DNA from: Gemmobacter sp. 24YEA27
GTDB lineage: Bacteria; Pseudomonadota; Alphaproteobacteria; Rhodobacterales; Rhodobacteraceae
Assembly (NCBI RefSeq): GCF_030052995.1
Contig: NZ_JASJPW010000001.1
Span: 678,501 to 742,500 of the forward strand
Reading direction: 5' to 3'
DNA: 64,000 bases
The notes under the pieces are model-generated. The model searched no databases. It worked only from the letters and a program-made list of their open reading frames with translations, and was not told where the DNA came from. Both the position numbers and the translations under genes were made by a program. This document shows, piece by piece, positions 19,686-30,628 of the stretch (the first letter of the stretch is position 1; the number at the start of each line of letters is the position of its first letter).

Positions 19686-21019
19686 TCAGTCCAATACCGC
19701 GCGCAGCGCCGATGCATATGCCGCTGCAACGGGAGCGCGCAAAACATGTTCCCCGCCCTGCACCACATGAGCCCCAAAGGCCCAGACATCGGCGACCCTC
19801 AGGTCCCGGCCAAAGATCCAGCGATCAACGATCTGCCCGGTGGCAAAATCCGGCCCCAGCGGATCGGTCAGGGCCACAAGATCCGCATCTGCACCCGGTG
19901 CGATCTGCGGCTCCGGAACTGACAGGGCCTGCGCCCCGCCCTTTGCTGCCGCCGCAAACAGGGCAGTCCCCACAGAGCCGCCAGCGGTCATAACGTTGCG
20001 TGCCCGCGTGGCCAGTCTTTGCGAATATTCCAGCTGTTTCAGCTCCCCCGCGACAGTGATCTCGACATTGCTGTCAGTGCCGATCCCCCAGGCTCCCCCG
20101 CAGTCAGATAGTCCGATCCCGGAAAGATCCCATCGCCCAGATTGGCCTCGGTCAGCGGGCAAAGGCCAACAACCGCACCCGAAGCCGCAATCGCCCTGGT
20201 CTCGGCCCTGGTCAGATGTGTCGCATGAATAAGGCACCACGAGGGATCAACCGGCGCCTGTGCCAGCAGATATTCCACCGGGCGCGCGCCGCAAAAGCCA
20301 AGGCAATCCTCAACTTCCTTCACCTGTTCGGCGATATGGATATGGAAGGGGCGATCCGGAAAGTCAGCCGCCAGCCGCCGGATTTCAGCCATGCTCGCCG
20401 CGCGCAGGCTATGCGGCGCGATCCCCACCCGATCCTGCTCGCGTCTCAGGGGGGCGCAATGTTCAACCAGCCGCGCGAAAGCGTCATAGCTGTGCAGAAA
20501 GCGCCGTTGCCCCTCTCCCGCCGGGGTCGGGCCAAAGCCACCATGCGCATAGAAGACCGGCAGATGGGTCAGCGCAATGCCGGTATCCCGTGCCGCCGCG
20601 AAGATCCGGCCCGACATCTCGGCCGGATCAGCATAGGGGCGGCCATCCGGCGCATGATGCAGGTAGTGGAACTCTCCCAGCCTTGTATAGCCCGCCTCGA
20701 GCATCTCGACACAGGCCATGGCTGCGATGGCCTGCATCTGATCCGGTGTCAGGCTGAGGGCGAAGCGGTAAATCATCTCGCGCCAGGTCCAGAAACTGTC
20801 CGGACCTGCGCCCCGAAATTCCGTTAACCCCGAAAACCCACGCTGAAACGCATGGCTGTGGAGGTTGGGCATCCCGGGCACCAGAATTTCAGCACAGTGA
20901 TCGCCTGGCCGCGCCGTCACCTGGCTTTCGACCGATACGATCCGCCCTGCCGCTGTCGTCAGCCGGACATCATCGGCCCAGCCGCCCGGCAGCAATGCCT
21001 GTTTTGCATGGATCGCCAT
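19686..21019 (-). pseudogene. hutF: Formimidoylglutamate deiminase HutF, frameshifted
   Basis: Converts N-formimidoyl-L-glutamate to N-formyl-L-glutamate plus ammonia; amidohydrolase fold. Metal-binding HSHAFQR near residue 55, further His in HIHIAEQ, and the family motif GFGPTPAGEGQRRF. The frame breaks in the CCCCC run 20095-20099; one extra base restores LTAGGAWGIGTDSNVEI, the conserved GTDSN-type metal segment, through to AVLD at 19686. Divergent from hutI with a HutC-like operator between them. It pairs functionally with HutG in the five-step histidine pathway. Confidence 0.9.
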
Positions 21020-21067
21020 TCACCCCTCCAGCCCGGTCCGAGAATCCGCTTCCCTTCTTATCTCTTT

Positions 21068-21078
21068 ATGTATATACC
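21068..21078. promoter_or_regulatory. HutC-like operator between hutF and hutI
   Basis: ATGTATATAC at 21068-21077 followed by CTGAAAG, in the 123-bp divergent hutF/hutI spacer. It is the third exact copy of the 10-mer in the window, and its place in the hut promoter region anchors the interpretation of the other two. Confidence 0.7.
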
Positions 21079-21142
21079 TGAAAGAGATCCAGGGGAAGGG
21101 AAAAGCCCATAACGGCCCCGCCCTTTGCACAGGGAGACACAG

Positions 21143-22342
21143 ATGGGTGCCACGCTCTACACCAATGCGCGGATCGTCACCTGCGACGGCGAGGTTGCGC
21201 GCGACCCTGAACCCGGCGCGCTTGAGCTGGAAGTGACCGGCACCCGCATCACCGCGCTTGGCCGGGGGCTGCCGCGTGACGGGCGGCGGATCGTCGATTG
21301 TGGCGGGCGGCTGATGACGCCGGCGCCGATTGACTGCCACACACATCTGGTCTTCGGCGGCGACCGCGCCAATGAATTCGAGATGCGGCTCGACGGGGTT
21401 CCTTACGAGGAGATCGCGCGTCAGGGCGGCGGGATCAAAGCCTCGATGGTGGCCACCCGCGCCCTGTCCGTCGATGCGCTGGTCACGGCCAGCCTGCCGC
21501 GCCTTGATCATCTGCTGGCCGAAGGGGTCTCAACTGTCGAGATCAAATCCGGCTATGGCCTGTCGGTCGGGGCCGAGCTGAACATGCTGCGTGCCGCGCG
21601 GCGGCTGGGGCAGACCCGGCCGGTGCGGATCAGGACGACCTGGCTCGCCGCCCATGCCCTTCCGCCCGAATATGCGGGCAGGGCCGGTGCCTATATCGAC
21701 GAGGTCGCGATTGCCGGGCTTAAGGCCGCCTGTGCCGAAGGGCTGGTCGATGCCGTTGACGCCTTTTGCGAGGGCATTGCCTTCAACACGGCCGAGCTGG
21801 AGCCGCTTTTTGATGCAGCCCGCGCCCTCGGTCTGCCGGTAAAGATTCATTCGGAACAGCTCAGCCATCAGGGCGGCACCGCTTTGGCCGCGCGCTATAA
21901 TGCCCTTTCCGCCGACCATCTGGAACATGCGACGGCGGCAGATGCGCGGCTTATGGCGGAAGCGGGCATGGTGGCCACCTTGCTGCCGGGTGCCTTTTAC
22001 ATGTTGCGCGAAACGGTGATGCCGCCAGTCCAGGCCTTTCGCGACCATGGCGTCCCGATGGCGCTTTCGACTGATTGCAATCCGGGCACTTCACCGCTGA
22101 CCTCGATCCTTATGGTGATGAATATGGGCGCGACGCTCTTTCGCCTTACCGTCGCCGAATGCCTGCTGGCGGTGACCGCCAATGCCGCAAGCGCGCTTGG
22201 TCTGAGCGCCGAGACCGGGCGCCTCAGACCCGGGCTTTCCGCCGATCTGGCGCTTTGGGATGTCACGCGCCCTGCGCAGCTGGTGGCGCGGATCGGCTTT
22301 AACCCGCTTCACGCCCGCATCTTCCAGGGAGACCTGCAATGA
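21143..22342 (+). CDS. hutI: Imidazolonepropionase
   Basis: Hydrolyses 4-imidazolone-5-propanoate to N-formimidoyl-L-glutamate, third step of histidine degradation. Metal motif [20 protein letters not shown] and the late [10 protein letters not shown] segment are typical; about 399 residues. Start 21143 is chosen for its AGGGAG ribosome site; an upstream in-frame ATG at 21125 lacks one. First gene of hutI-H-G-U-D; its stop overlaps hutH (ATGA). Confidence 0.95.
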   Translation: MGATLYTNARIVTCDGEVARDPEPGALELEVTGTRITALGRGLPRDGRRIVDCGGRLMTPAPIDCHTHLVFGGDRANEFEMRLDGVPYEEIARQGGGIKASMVATRALSVDALVTASLPRLDHLLAEGVSTVEIKSGYGLSVGAELNMLRAARRLGQTRPVRIRTTWLAAHALPPEYAGRAGAYIDEVAIAGLKAACAEGLVDAVDAFCEGIAFNTAELEPLFDAARALGLPVKIHSEQLSHQGGTALAARYNALSADHLEHATAADARLMAEAGMVATLLPGAFYMLRETVMPPVQAFRDHGVPMALSTDCNPGTSPLTSILMVMNMGATLFRLTVAECLLAVTANAASALGLSAETGRLRPGLSADLALWDVTRPAQLVARIGFNPLHARIFQGDLQ

Positions 22343-23883
22343 CCGAGACCCTCATCCCCCAAAGCCTGATCCCGGGCGCGGTGCCGCTCTCCCTCCTGCG
22401 CCGGATCTGGTGGGACGGGATCACCCCCGGTCTTGATCCGGTCGCAGATGCCGGCATCAAACGCGCAGCGGCGCGGATCGCCGAAGTCGCCAACGGCAAT
22501 GAGGCGGTCTACGGCGTCAATACGGGCTTTGGCAAACTGGCCTCGATCCGCATTGAGGCCCGCGACGTCGCCACGCTGCAAAGGAACCTGATCCTGTCGC
22601 ATTGCTGTGGGGTGGGCGCGCCTCTGACCGAGCCCGTGGTGCGGCTGATCATGACGCTGAAACTGATGTCGCTGGGGCGCGGAGCCTCGGGCACGCGACC
22701 CGAGGTTGTGGCGCTTTTGGGCGCTATGCTGGCTGAAAACGTAATCCCGGTGATCCCTGAAAAGGGTTCGGTCGGGGCCTCGGGCGATCTGGCTCCGCTG
22801 GCGCATATGGCTGCGGTAATGATCGGTGAGGGTGAGGCGTTTTACCAGGGCACCCGCCTTTCGGGCGCCGAGGCCCTCGCACGCGCCGGGCTGAAACCGG
22901 TGACGCTTGCCGCGAAAGAGGGGCTCGCGCTGATCAACGGCACGCAAGTCTCGACCGCGCTTGCGCTGGCGGGGCTCTTCCGGGCCGAGCGCGCGCTGCG
23001 GGCCGCGATCATCACCGGCGCCCTGTCGACCGATGCCGCGATGGGATCGACCGCGCCCTTTGCCGCAGAAATCCACACCCTGCGCGGCCATCAGGGCCAG
23101 ATCGATGTCGCCCGCGCTCTGCGCGAATTGCTTGAGGGCAGTCAGATCCGCAACAGCCATGTCGAGGGGGATGAACGGGTTCAGGACCCCTATTGCATCC
23201 GCTGCCACCCCCAGGTCGCGGGCGCCGCGCTAGACGTGCTGCGTCAGGCGGCGCGGACGCTTGAGATCGAGGCCAATGCCGCCACCGACAACCCGCTGAT
23301 CCTCTCGGATGGCCAGGTGGTCTCTGGCGGCAATTTCCATGCCGAGCCGGTGGCCTTTGCCGCCGATATGATCGCGCTGACTGTGGCCGAGATCGGTGCA
23401 ATCGCGCAGCGCCGCGTCGCGCTGCTGGTTGACCCCGCGCTGTCTTACGGGCTGCCAGGCTTTCTGACACCGAAGCCGGGGCTGAATTCCGGCATGATGA
23501 TCGCCGAAGTCACAACCGCCGCTTTGATGAGCGAAAACAAGCAGATGGCACATCCGGCGAGCGTGGACAGCACCCCCACCTCCGCCAATCAGGAGGATCA
23601 CGTCTCGATGGCCTGCCACGGCGCCCGCAGGTTGCTCGCCATGACGCAGAACCTGTTCTGGATCATCGGCACCGAGGCGATGATCGCGGCCCAGGGCGTG
23701 CATCTGCGCGGCCCGCTGAAATCCTCGCCCCGGCTTGAAGCCGCAATCGAGGCGATCCGGGCGCGCATTCCGGTGCTTGAAACCGACCGTTTCATGGGAA
23801 CCGACATGGAGGCGGCGGGCGAGCTGATCGCCACCGGCGCGCTCGACCTCGCCGGGGCCGGCCTCTTGCCGGAGGTGGGCTGA
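22339..23883 (+). CDS. hutH: Histidine ammonia-lyase
   Basis: Deaminates L-histidine to urocanate, entry step of the pathway. 514 residues. The Ala-Ser-Gly triad at 147-149 ([12 protein letters not shown]) forms the MIO cofactor; other conserved segments are [15 protein letters not shown] and the [14 protein letters not shown] segment. Overlaps hutI by 4 bp and hutG by 1 bp (TGATG). Confidence 0.97.
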   Translation: MTETLIPQSLIPGAVPLSLLRRIWWDGITPGLDPVADAGIKRAAARIAEVANGNEAVYGVNTGFGKLASIRIEARDVATLQRNLILSHCCGVGAPLTEPVVRLIMTLKLMSLGRGASGTRPEVVALLGAMLAENVIPVIPEKGSVGASGDLAPLAHMAAVMIGEGEAFYQGTRLSGAEALARAGLKPVTLAAKEGLALINGTQVSTALALAGLFRAERALRAAIITGALSTDAAMGSTAPFAAEIHTLRGHQGQIDVARALRELLEGSQIRNSHVEGDERVQDPYCIRCHPQVAGAALDVLRQAARTLEIEANAATDNPLILSDGQVVSGGNFHAEPVAFAADMIALTVAEIGAIAQRRVALLVDPALSYGLPGFLTPKPGLNSGMMIAEVTTAALMSENKQMAHPASVDSTPTSANQEDHVSMACHGARRLLAMTQNLFWIIGTEAMIAAQGVHLRGPLKSSPRLEAAIEAIRARIPVLETDRFMGTDMEAAGELIATGALDLAGAGLLPEVG

Positions 23884-24683
23884 TGGACCCGTTCACCCTC
23901 CGGCAGGGCAACAGTCCGATCATTCTTGGCTTTCCCCATGCCGGGTTTTCCTACCCGCATGAGGTTGTTCAGCGCCTGAATGACGAGGGTCGGCGCAGCC
24001 GCGATACCGACTGGCATATTCAGCATCTCTATTCTGATCTGATCCCGGGCCTGACCACGATCACCGGCAATCATTCGCGCTATGTGATCGATCTGAACCG
24101 TGATCCTGAGGGCAACAGCCTCTATCCCGGCCAGACCACGACGGGGCTTATCCCGGAGACCACCTTTGACAACACCCCGATCTGGCGCGAAGGGGCCGGT
24201 CCGACTGCCACCGACATCGCCCATTGGCTGGAAACCGTGCATCGCCCCTATCACGCAGCACTTCAGGCTGAAATCGACCGGGTGAAGGCGCTGCATGGCG
24301 TGGCGATTGTCTATGACTGCCACTCGATCCGCTCGCAAATCCCCTGGCTATTCGAGGGCGTTCTGCCCGATCTGAACATCGGCACCGATGGCGGCGTGAC
24401 CTGTGCGCCGGAATTTGAGGCGGCGGTGGTCGATATCGCCCGGGCCTCTGGCCATTCCTGGGTGCTGAACGGGCGCTTTCGCGGCGGCTGGACCACACGC
24501 CATTATGGCAAGCCCGCGTCAGGCGTTCACACGATCCAGATGGAACTGGCGCAAAGCAGCTATCTCGCGACCGAAACGCTCCCCTTCGCAACGGATCCGC
24601 AGAAAGCCATCCATTTGCGTCTCACCCTGGCGCAAATACTCAAAAAACTTGCCGAACTCGCGCCCGCTTTGGCCAATCGCTGA
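23883..24683 (+). CDS. hutG: N-formylglutamate deformylase
   Basis: Hydrolyses N-formyl-L-glutamate to glutamate and formate, the last step when HutF is present. 266 residues of the FGase family: IILGFPHAGFSYP near the N-terminus, DLNRDPEG, and VYDCHSIRS, likely metal-binding. Its presence with HutF shows the five-step route rather than the formiminoglutamase route. Starts within the hutH stop codon overlap. Confidence 0.93.
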   Translation: MDPFTLRQGNSPIILGFPHAGFSYPHEVVQRLNDEGRRSRDTDWHIQHLYSDLIPGLTTITGNHSRYVIDLNRDPEGNSLYPGQTTTGLIPETTFDNTPIWREGAGPTATDIAHWLETVHRPYHAALQAEIDRVKALHGVAIVYDCHSIRSQIPWLFEGVLPDLNIGTDGGVTCAPEFEAAVVDIARASGHSWVLNGRFRGGWTTRHYGKPASGVHTIQMELAQSSYLATETLPFATDPQKAIHLRLTLAQILKKLAELAPALANR

Positions 24684-24695
24684 GAGGTTCCCGCC

Positions 24696-26390
24696 ATGAC
24701 CATGACCCGCCATAACACCCGCGACATCTACCCCCCGACCGGGCCGGAGATCAGCTGCAAGACCTGGGGCGCCGAAGCCGCGCTGCGCATGCTGATGAAC
24801 AACCTGCATCCCGATGTGGCCGAGAACCCGCATGAGCTGGTGGTCTATGGCGGCATCGGGCGGGCGGCCCGCAGCTGGGAGGATTTCGACCTGATCGTCG
24901 ACGCACTGCGCGATCTGGAAGCGGATGAGACGCTGCTTGTGCAATCCGGCAAGCCGGTTTCCATCATCCGCACCCATACAGACGCACCGCGCGTGCTGAT
25001 CGCGAATTCCAACCTCGTCCCCCGCTGGGCCACCTGGGAGCATTTCAACGAGCTCGATCGCAAGGGCCTGATGATGTATGGCCAGATGACGGCCGGATCC
25101 TGGATCTATATCGGCGCGCAGGGCATCGTTCAGGGCACCTATGAGACCTTTGCCGAGATGGGGCGCCAGCATTACAATGGCGATCTGACCGGCAAATGGG
25201 TGCTGACCGGCGGGCTTGGCGGTATGGGCGGCGCGCAGCCGCTGGCGGCGGTTTTCGCAGGCGCCTCCTGCCTTGCGGTCGAGGTCGATGAGACCCGGAT
25301 CGATTTCCGCATCCGCACGAAATATGTCGATGCGAAAGCGCGGACGCTGGACGAGGCGCTGGCCCTGATCGCGGATTGGACCGCAAAGGGCGAGGCGAAA
25401 TCGGTGGGTCTTCTGGGCAATGCCGCCGAGATCTTCCCCGAACTGCTGCGCCGCCAGCTGGCCGGTGAGGCGCTGCCGAATGGTGGCCCTGATATCGTGA
25501 CCGACCAGACTTCGGCCCATGACCCAGTACATGGCTATTGCCCCGCCGGCTGGAGTGTTGGCGAATGGCGCGCGCGGCAGGAAAGCGATCCGGCTGGCGT
25601 CGGGCGCGCCGCGCGGGCCTCGATGCGGGCGCATGTCGAGGCGATGACCGGTTTTCATGATGCCGGTGTGCCCACGGTCGACTATGGCAATAATATCAGG
25701 CAGATGGCCAAAGAAGAAGGTTTTGAACGTGCCTTCGCCTTCCCCGGTTTCGTCCCCGCCTGTATCAGGCCTTTGTTCTGCGAAGGCATTGGCCCCTTCC
25801 GCTGGGCGGCGCTTTCGGGCGACCCTGAGGATATCGCGAAAACCGATGCGGCGATGAAGCGCCTCTTCCCCGAGAACACGCACCTGCATCGCTGGCTGGA
25901 TATGGCCTATGAGCGGATCGCGTTTCAGGGCCTCCCCGCCCGGATCTGCTGGATCGGCCTTGGCGACCGGCATCGCGCAGGGCTGATGTTCAACGAAATG
26001 GTGGCAAGAGGTGAGCTGAAGGCGCCCATCGTGATCGGGCGCGACCATCTTGACAGCGGCTCGGTCGCGAGCCCCAATCGCGAGACAGAAGGCATGATGG
26101 ATGGCTCAGACGCCGTCTCGGACTGGCCGCTGCTGAACGCGCTCACGAATACCGCTTCGGGCGCGACCTGGGTGTCGATCCACCACGGCGGTGGTGTGGG
26201 AATGGGGTTCAGCCAGCATGCCGGCGTGGTCATCGTCGCCGATGGCACGCCCGAGGCTGCAAAACGACTGGAACGCGTGTTGTGGAATGATCCGGCCTCA
26301 GGTGTGATGCGCCATGCCGATGCGGGGTATGAGCTGGCGAAAGACTGCGCCCGCCTGCATGGTCTGCGCCTGCCGGGCATATTGAAGTGA
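24696..26390 (+). CDS. hutU: Urocanate hydratase
   Basis: Adds water to urocanate to give imidazolonepropionate, with tightly bound NAD. 564 residues, full length for the family. Visible are [25 protein letters not shown] (NAD-binding) and the late [15 protein letters not shown]. It lies 12 bp after hutG. Confidence 0.97.
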   Translation: MTMTRHNTRDIYPPTGPEISCKTWGAEAALRMLMNNLHPDVAENPHELVVYGGIGRAARSWEDFDLIVDALRDLEADETLLVQSGKPVSIIRTHTDAPRVLIANSNLVPRWATWEHFNELDRKGLMMYGQMTAGSWIYIGAQGIVQGTYETFAEMGRQHYNGDLTGKWVLTGGLGGMGGAQPLAAVFAGASCLAVEVDETRIDFRIRTKYVDAKARTLDEALALIADWTAKGEAKSVGLLGNAAEIFPELLRRQLAGEALPNGGPDIVTDQTSAHDPVHGYCPAGWSVGEWRARQESDPAGVGRAARASMRAHVEAMTGFHDAGVPTVDYGNNIRQMAKEEGFERAFAFPGFVPACIRPLFCEGIGPFRWAALSGDPEDIAKTDAAMKRLFPENTHLHRWLDMAYERIAFQGLPARICWIGLGDRHRAGLMFNEMVARGELKAPIVIGRDHLDSGSVASPNRETEGMMDGSDAVSDWPLLNALTNTASGATWVSIHHGGGVGMGFSQHAGVVIVADGTPEAAKRLERVLWNDPASGVMRHADAGYELAKDCARLHGLRLPGILK

Positions 26391-26941
26391 GGGGCATCTA
26401 CCCCGCTGAAGGCCGAAGCTTCCGGCCCTGGAAGAACGGCGGCGGGCAGACGGCGGAGATCGCCATTTCGCCGGTTTCCGCCGGGTCAGAGACGTTTATC
26501 TGGCGCGTCTCCACCGCCTGGGTGGCATCTGACGGTCCGTTTTCCGAATTTCCCGGCATCGACCGCGTGCTCACGGTGATCGAAGGCGGGCCGATGGTGC
26601 TTGCCACCCCGCAAGGCGACCATCGGCTTGACCAGACCAGCCAGCCCTTTGCGTTTTCAGGCGAGGCCCCGGTCTCGGCACGGCTGATCGGGCCGGCATT
26701 GCTGGATTTCAACGTCATGTGCCGTCGCCCCTTGCAGGCCGAGGTCAGCAAGGGCACGCTGCCGGAAGAACATGACTTCGACCTTGCCCTGCTGCTGGCA
26801 CCCGGTGGCGGATTGCAACGGCTTGATCTTGTGGATTTCACGCAGCAGCCGGGTCTTATCCGCTCCCTGTCCGGAACCCTGGCCATCGCGGTCCGCTTTA
26901 CTCAGGCAGGACGGGAGTCTTCGGCGCGCGGCTCGAACTGA
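26387..26941 (+). CDS. hutD: HutD family protein
   Basis: 184 residues of the cupin-like HutD family; [12 protein letters not shown] near the start is diagnostic. It has no established enzymatic step and is thought to help the cell under high histidine-derived nitrogen. Likely GTG start overlapping the hutU stop (GTGA). Its 3' end overlaps the convergent hutC by 40 bp. Confidence 0.88.
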   Translation: MRGIYPAEGRSFRPWKNGGGQTAEIAISPVSAGSETFIWRVSTAWVASDGPFSEFPGIDRVLTVIEGGPMVLATPQGDHRLDQTSQPFAFSGEAPVSARLIGPALLDFNVMCRRPLQAEVSKGTLPEEHDFDLALLLAPGGGLQRLDLVDFTQQPGLIRSLSGTLAIAVRFTQAGRESSARGSN

Positions 26942-27666
26942 GCCATCAGCTGGTGGCGCTCTCCGGGGTAACTTTGCCGCACCAGCGTCACCCATTGACC
27001 AGAAAGCTCCGTCCGCCGCGTCAGCTCCAGACAGGCCTCGCCCAAAGGCAGGCGCAGATCCCGCGCCAGCGCTTCGGACGCATTGACCGCCCGGATCCGG
27101 TTTTCCGCCGAGGTCCAGGGAATTTCCACCCGCAGCCAGTGGCCCGGCGCCTCATGGCTGAAATCCTGGTCCAGCGCGGCCGGGGCGGCTGCGGGATTGA
27201 TGATCCGCTCTTCGAGGCAAAAGGGCAGATCGCCTGCGAAATGCAGCCCGCGCAGTGCCAGAACCGGCGCCGCAGCGTCAGAAATCCGCGCTTCACGCAT
27301 CTCGCCTTCCACCGCAGGGCGCAGCGCCCGTGACATCAGCTGGAACCGCCAGGCCAGGCCGAGCGCCCGCACTTCGGCCTCGATATCGGTGATCTCCATC
27401 ACCGCCGATTGCGCGCGCGGCTGCGCGACAAAGGTGCCCAGCTTGCGCCGCCGCACCAGATAGCCTTCGCGCGTCAGCTGCGTCAGCACCTTGTTCATCG
27501 TCATCCGCGAGACGCCATGCGCCTCGGCGAGATCGGTCTCGAACGGCAGCTGAAAGCCCGGCGGCCATTCCTGGCTGACGATGAAACCATGAAATTTCGT
27601 CAGCAGCGTCTCATGCAGACTGCGTGCTTTCTCTGGCTTCATCGGGGGACTGTCCATTGGGCGCAT
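26902..27666 (-). CDS. hutC: Histidine utilization repressor HutC (GntR family, UTRA domain)
   Basis: 254 residues. N-terminal winged HTH with LPFETDLAEAHGVSRMTMNKVLTQL and the wing LVRRRKLGTFVA, then the HutC-specific QSAVMEITDIEAEVRALG and a UTRA effector domain. Known HutC proteins bind TGTATATACA-like sites and respond to urocanate; three such sites occur in this window (16445, 17364, 21068). It lies 43 bp downstream of the ApnL-like gene on the same strand, so it could share that operon's transcript. Starts at 27657 or 27642 are also possible. Confidence 0.92.
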   Translation of the reverse strand: MRPMDSPPMKPEKARSLHETLLTKFHGFIVSQEWPPGFQLPFETDLAEAHGVSRMTMNKVLTQLTREGYLVRRRKLGTFVAQPRAQSAVMEITDIEAEVRALGLAWRFQLMSRALRPAVEGEMREARISDAAAPVLALRGLHFAGDLPFCLEERIINPAAAPAALDQDFSHEAPGHWLRVEIPWTSAENRIRAVNASEALARDLRLPLGEACLELTRRTELSGQWVTLVRQSYPGERHQLMAQFEPRAEDSRPA

Positions 27667-27709
27667 GACCCTTCTTAGGCAGAGACGGCGCGCGCGTCCA
27701 TGGTGCCGC

Positions 27710-29437
27710 TTATGCCGGCATCACGACCCAGCCAAAGGGCGGCAGATCGCCGGTCTGAAGAGCGGTCAGATTGGCGCGGAAAAGCCGGGCGCCAAGCCGG
27801 AGCCGCGCCTCACCGCCCTCAATCTGTGCCGCAATGACCGGCTGCCCGGCGCTGGCCGCGAGTTCACGCAGCAATTGCGCAACCGGCCATGCCCCATCGC
27901 CCAGACCACGCGGGCCGAAGAGCGCCGCAGGGCTCCAGACCGCAGGCGCGAAAGGTGCGAGCGCCGTCGCCATGCCAAGGGTCCAGGCCGCGCCGAAGGC
28001 TGCGCGGTGGCGGGGGTCGTCATCGGTCATTGTCACGCGCCCGCCCTTCGGGTTCGGAATGGTGCGTGAACCATATGGGTTCTGCCGCATTGCAATCGTT
28101 GACGGTCCGATCCGGTATTCCGCCGCCCCGATGATCGCACGGGCCGAGCGCGCGATATGCGGCACGGCTTCCAGCGTCTCCATCACTGCGAGATCGTCGG
28201 AGGCATGGACGGTCGGACAAAAGCCGTGGCTGATGAAATCGATCCCGGCAGGCGGGCGTTTGCGGTTCAGCTCGGGGAAGAAGCTCGCCATTCCGCCGCC
28301 ACGTTTGATGCCGGGAAAGGTGCGGGCGGCGGCGGCATGGATCTCGTCCAGCGGCGGGCAATCGGGCCAGGCCGAACCCGGCGGCGTCGATTGGCGGTCA
28401 ACCGAGGGGCAGACGAAAACCGACGCCACAGCCAGGCCCGATGCGCCAAGATCCCTGGCATGCGAGGTGAGTTCCGGCGCGGGATCACCGCGGAAGCGGC
28501 AGATCAGCTCCAGATCATAAAGCGCCGCGGGGTAAGCAACCTGCAAAGCGGCAAAAGCGGCGAGCTGACCTGAAACCGGTTCGGGGAGCGTCGCATCGAC
28601 ATGGGCGAGAACGCGTTGCGGCGCGACCAGAGCCAGCATCTGAGCAGCCTCGGGGTTGCGCGCCTCGTCCGGGGTCACGACCAGCGCCAGATCCGGGAAG
28701 ACGGTGCCCGCCGGGATCACAACCGGTTTGGCTTTGACGGCATTGCCCGCGCCGCTCCAGCTGAGCGTGACCGACTGGCGCAGCGTATCTGCGCCGGTCA
28801 ACTGATAGGGCCAGGGCAGGGCCAGCGGGCGGTTATAGGTCTTGTAAGAGGCATCGCCCCATTGGCGCTGATCCTCCATCTCGAACGTATCGCCCTCAAA
28901 AGCGCAGCTGATCGTCAGCCCATGCGCCTCATGTTCCAGATGGACGATGTCCATGAAGGGTTGCCAGGGTTCGATCAGATCGGGAAAGCGGCTTTCTTCC
29001 ACCGACCCGTCGCTATGGGTGACGCGGGCCGGCGCTCCGGCAACTCCGGTGATCGGATGCAGCACGGTAAAACCGGTTCGATTCGTCTCGAACATGCCTG
29101 AAATTCGCGATTCAGCTGCAAAGGAGAGGCTGGTCGCGCCGATGGTCAGCGAAAGGCTCACATGCTGTTCCGCGCCGTTCGAGCGGAAGACCATCGGGAA
29201 ACGAAACACCAGGTTGTCGCCAGTGGTCTCGCGCCCGACCACACCGATTTCCGGGCGCACGGTGCCCCAGTCACGGTCGCGCACCAGAAACGCGATCTGG
29301 CGAATGATTTCGGTGCCGCCGACGCGGATATGACGCAGAGCGCCATCCTGAAACCCGAGGCTGACATCGCCATGACGGATGATTTCCGCCTCCTCCACCG
29401 GCTCGGCAGTACCATAAAGCGCAAGGGCGCCCATCAC
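27710..29437 (-). CDS. Probable D-apionate lactonase (ApnL-like)
   Basis: 575 residues, cytoplasmic, no signal or TM segment. The layout is a beta-rich N-terminal part, a TIM-barrel-like middle (FISHGFCPTVHASDDLAVMETLEA) and a small C-terminal domain. I judge it to belong to the D-apionate lactonase family, which hydrolyses D-apionolactone, chiefly because it overlaps by 4 bp a Gfo/Idh/MocA dehydrogenase resembling D-apiose dehydrogenase. The assignment is from memory of the family and should be treated as probable. Otherwise it is a conserved protein of unknown function. Confidence 0.6.
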   Translation of the reverse strand: MMGALALYGTAEPVEEAEIIRHGDVSLGFQDGALRHIRVGGTEIIRQIAFLVRDRDWGTVRPEIGVVGRETTGDNLVFRFPMVFRSNGAEQHVSLSLTIGATSLSFAAESRISGMFETNRTGFTVLHPITGVAGAPARVTHSDGSVEESRFPDLIEPWQPFMDIVHLEHEAHGLTISCAFEGDTFEMEDQRQWGDASYKTYNRPLALPWPYQLTGADTLRQSVTLSWSGAGNAVKAKPVVIPAGTVFPDLALVVTPDEARNPEAAQMLALVAPQRVLAHVDATLPEPVSGQLAAFAALQVAYPAALYDLELICRFRGDPAPELTSHARDLGASGLAVASVFVCPSVDRQSTPPGSAWPDCPPLDEIHAAAARTFPGIKRGGGMASFFPELNRKRPPAGIDFISHGFCPTVHASDDLAVMETLEAVPHIARSARAIIGAAEYRIGPSTIAMRQNPYGSRTIPNPKGGRVTMTDDDPRHRAAFGAAWTLGMATALAPFAPAVWSPAALFGPRGLGDGAWPVAQLLRELAASAGQPVIAAQIEGGEARLRLGARLFRANLTALQTGDLPPFGWVVMPA

Positions 29438-30465
29438 AGGGTCCCCGGATCAACCGAGCGGCCTTCCGCGGCGGAAAGGTAAGCGGCCTCGACCAGGGCA
29501 AAGGTCTCAAGATTGTCAGCGCCCGAGGTTTCCGGCTGGCGCCCCTCCCGCAGGCAATCCACGAAATGCTGTTGGATGATCAGCACACTCTCCTGGATAT
29601 TGTGCCAGGGGCGCTCGGCCCAGGGCAAAAGCGGCGGGCTGACATCCTGGGTCTGCGATCCGCCATCACGCTGGATCACCAGCTTGTATCCGGCATCAAG
29701 GCACAGGCTGCCTTCGGTCCCGTCAATCTCGATCAGGCTTTCGGGGAAGGTCTCGGGGAGCCGTTTCGTCGCGTAGGAACAATCCACCACCGAGGTCACG
29801 CCCGATTTGTGCAAAAGCTGCATCGTGGCGACATCCTCGCCTTTGATCTTCGGATTGACCCGCCGCGTGGTCGCCGTGACCCGCGCCACATCGCCGAACA
29901 AAGCCCGCGCGATGTCGAGGATATGGATCCCGAGATCTTCGATGATGAACCGTTCGCCCTCGGCCAGGTAAGGCTGGCCCGAGTACACGTCATAGCCGGA
30001 CCGGAAGGAGACGCGGCCAAAAAAGGGCTCGCCGATCGCGCCCGCGCGCAACGCGTCGATCGTATGACGCACGGCGGATTGCCAGCGAAAATTCTCGTGG
30101 ATCATCAGGGTTTTGCCGGTTTTGGACACCGCTGCGACCATGGCTTTCGCATCTGCGAGGGTTGGCGCGAAGGGCTTCTGGCAGATCACATGCACGCCGG
30201 CAGCCGCCGCCATTTCAACCAGTGCCCGATGTGAGCCCACCGTCGTCGCGATATCGGCCACATCGAAACCGCCATCGGCAAACAGCTCTGCCGCGTCCCT
30301 GTAACGGCGCGCGATCCCGAACTCCTCGCCTGCTGCCGCGAGCCGAACCGGGTCGCGGTCACAGATCGCCACGACCTCGACCCCTTCGATCCCCGACCAG
30401 GCAAACAACTGGTTCCGGGCAAAGAACCCGGCGCCGATCAGCGCGATCTTCAGCGTCTGGGTCAT
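29434..30465 (-). CDS. Gfo/Idh/MocA oxidoreductase, probable D-apiose dehydrogenase
   Basis: 343 residues. N-terminal Rossmann motif [14 protein letters not shown], then the family EKP-type segment written here QKPFAP, with catalytic-region residues FRSGYD and [12 protein letters not shown] (the conserved D/H pair). It would oxidise D-apiose to apionolactone with NAD, feeding the lactonase next door. The sugar is inferred from the pair. Other MocA-type sugar dehydrogenases are possible. Confidence 0.65.
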   Translation of the reverse strand: MTQTLKIALIGAGFFARNQLFAWSGIEGVEVVAICDRDPVRLAAAGEEFGIARRYRDAAELFADGGFDVADIATTVGSHRALVEMAAAAGVHVICQKPFAPTLADAKAMVAAVSKTGKTLMIHENFRWQSAVRHTIDALRAGAIGEPFFGRVSFRSGYDVYSGQPYLAEGERFIIEDLGIHILDIARALFGDVARVTATTRRVNPKIKGEDVATMQLLHKSGVTSVVDCSYATKRLPETFPESLIEIDGTEGSLCLDAGYKLVIQRDGGSQTQDVSPPLLPWAERPWHNIQESVLIIQQHFVDCLREGRQPETSGADNLETFALVEAAYLSAAEGRSVDPGTL

Positions 30466-30484
30466 GGTGAGGCTCCTTCTGCAA

Positions 30485-30507
30485 TGTAACTGGTATAATG
30501 AGGTAAC
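30485..30507. promoter_or_regulatory. Possible promoter/operator in the divergent spacer before kdsA
   Basis: GTAAC occurs twice (30486-30490, 30503-30507) flanking TGGTATAATGAG, which holds a TATAAT hexamer on the plus strand (30494-30499). It sits between the divergent dehydrogenase and kdsA genes. No matching -35 was found, so this is tentative. Confidence 0.3.
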
Positions 30508-30628
30508 ATGCCTTTGTCACGCGGCAAGCGGTGGCCCGCTCTTGTACCCGCGCGGTCCAGGTCTATCTGGCAGTAAGACGGGATTTCATGCCATAATCCT
30601 GACGGATCGCAGCGCCGGAGAAGCACAG

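Noticed and set aside
24519-26048. Minus-strand open frame of 509 codons
   Set aside because: Antisense to hutU and hutG, both full length with strong family motifs.
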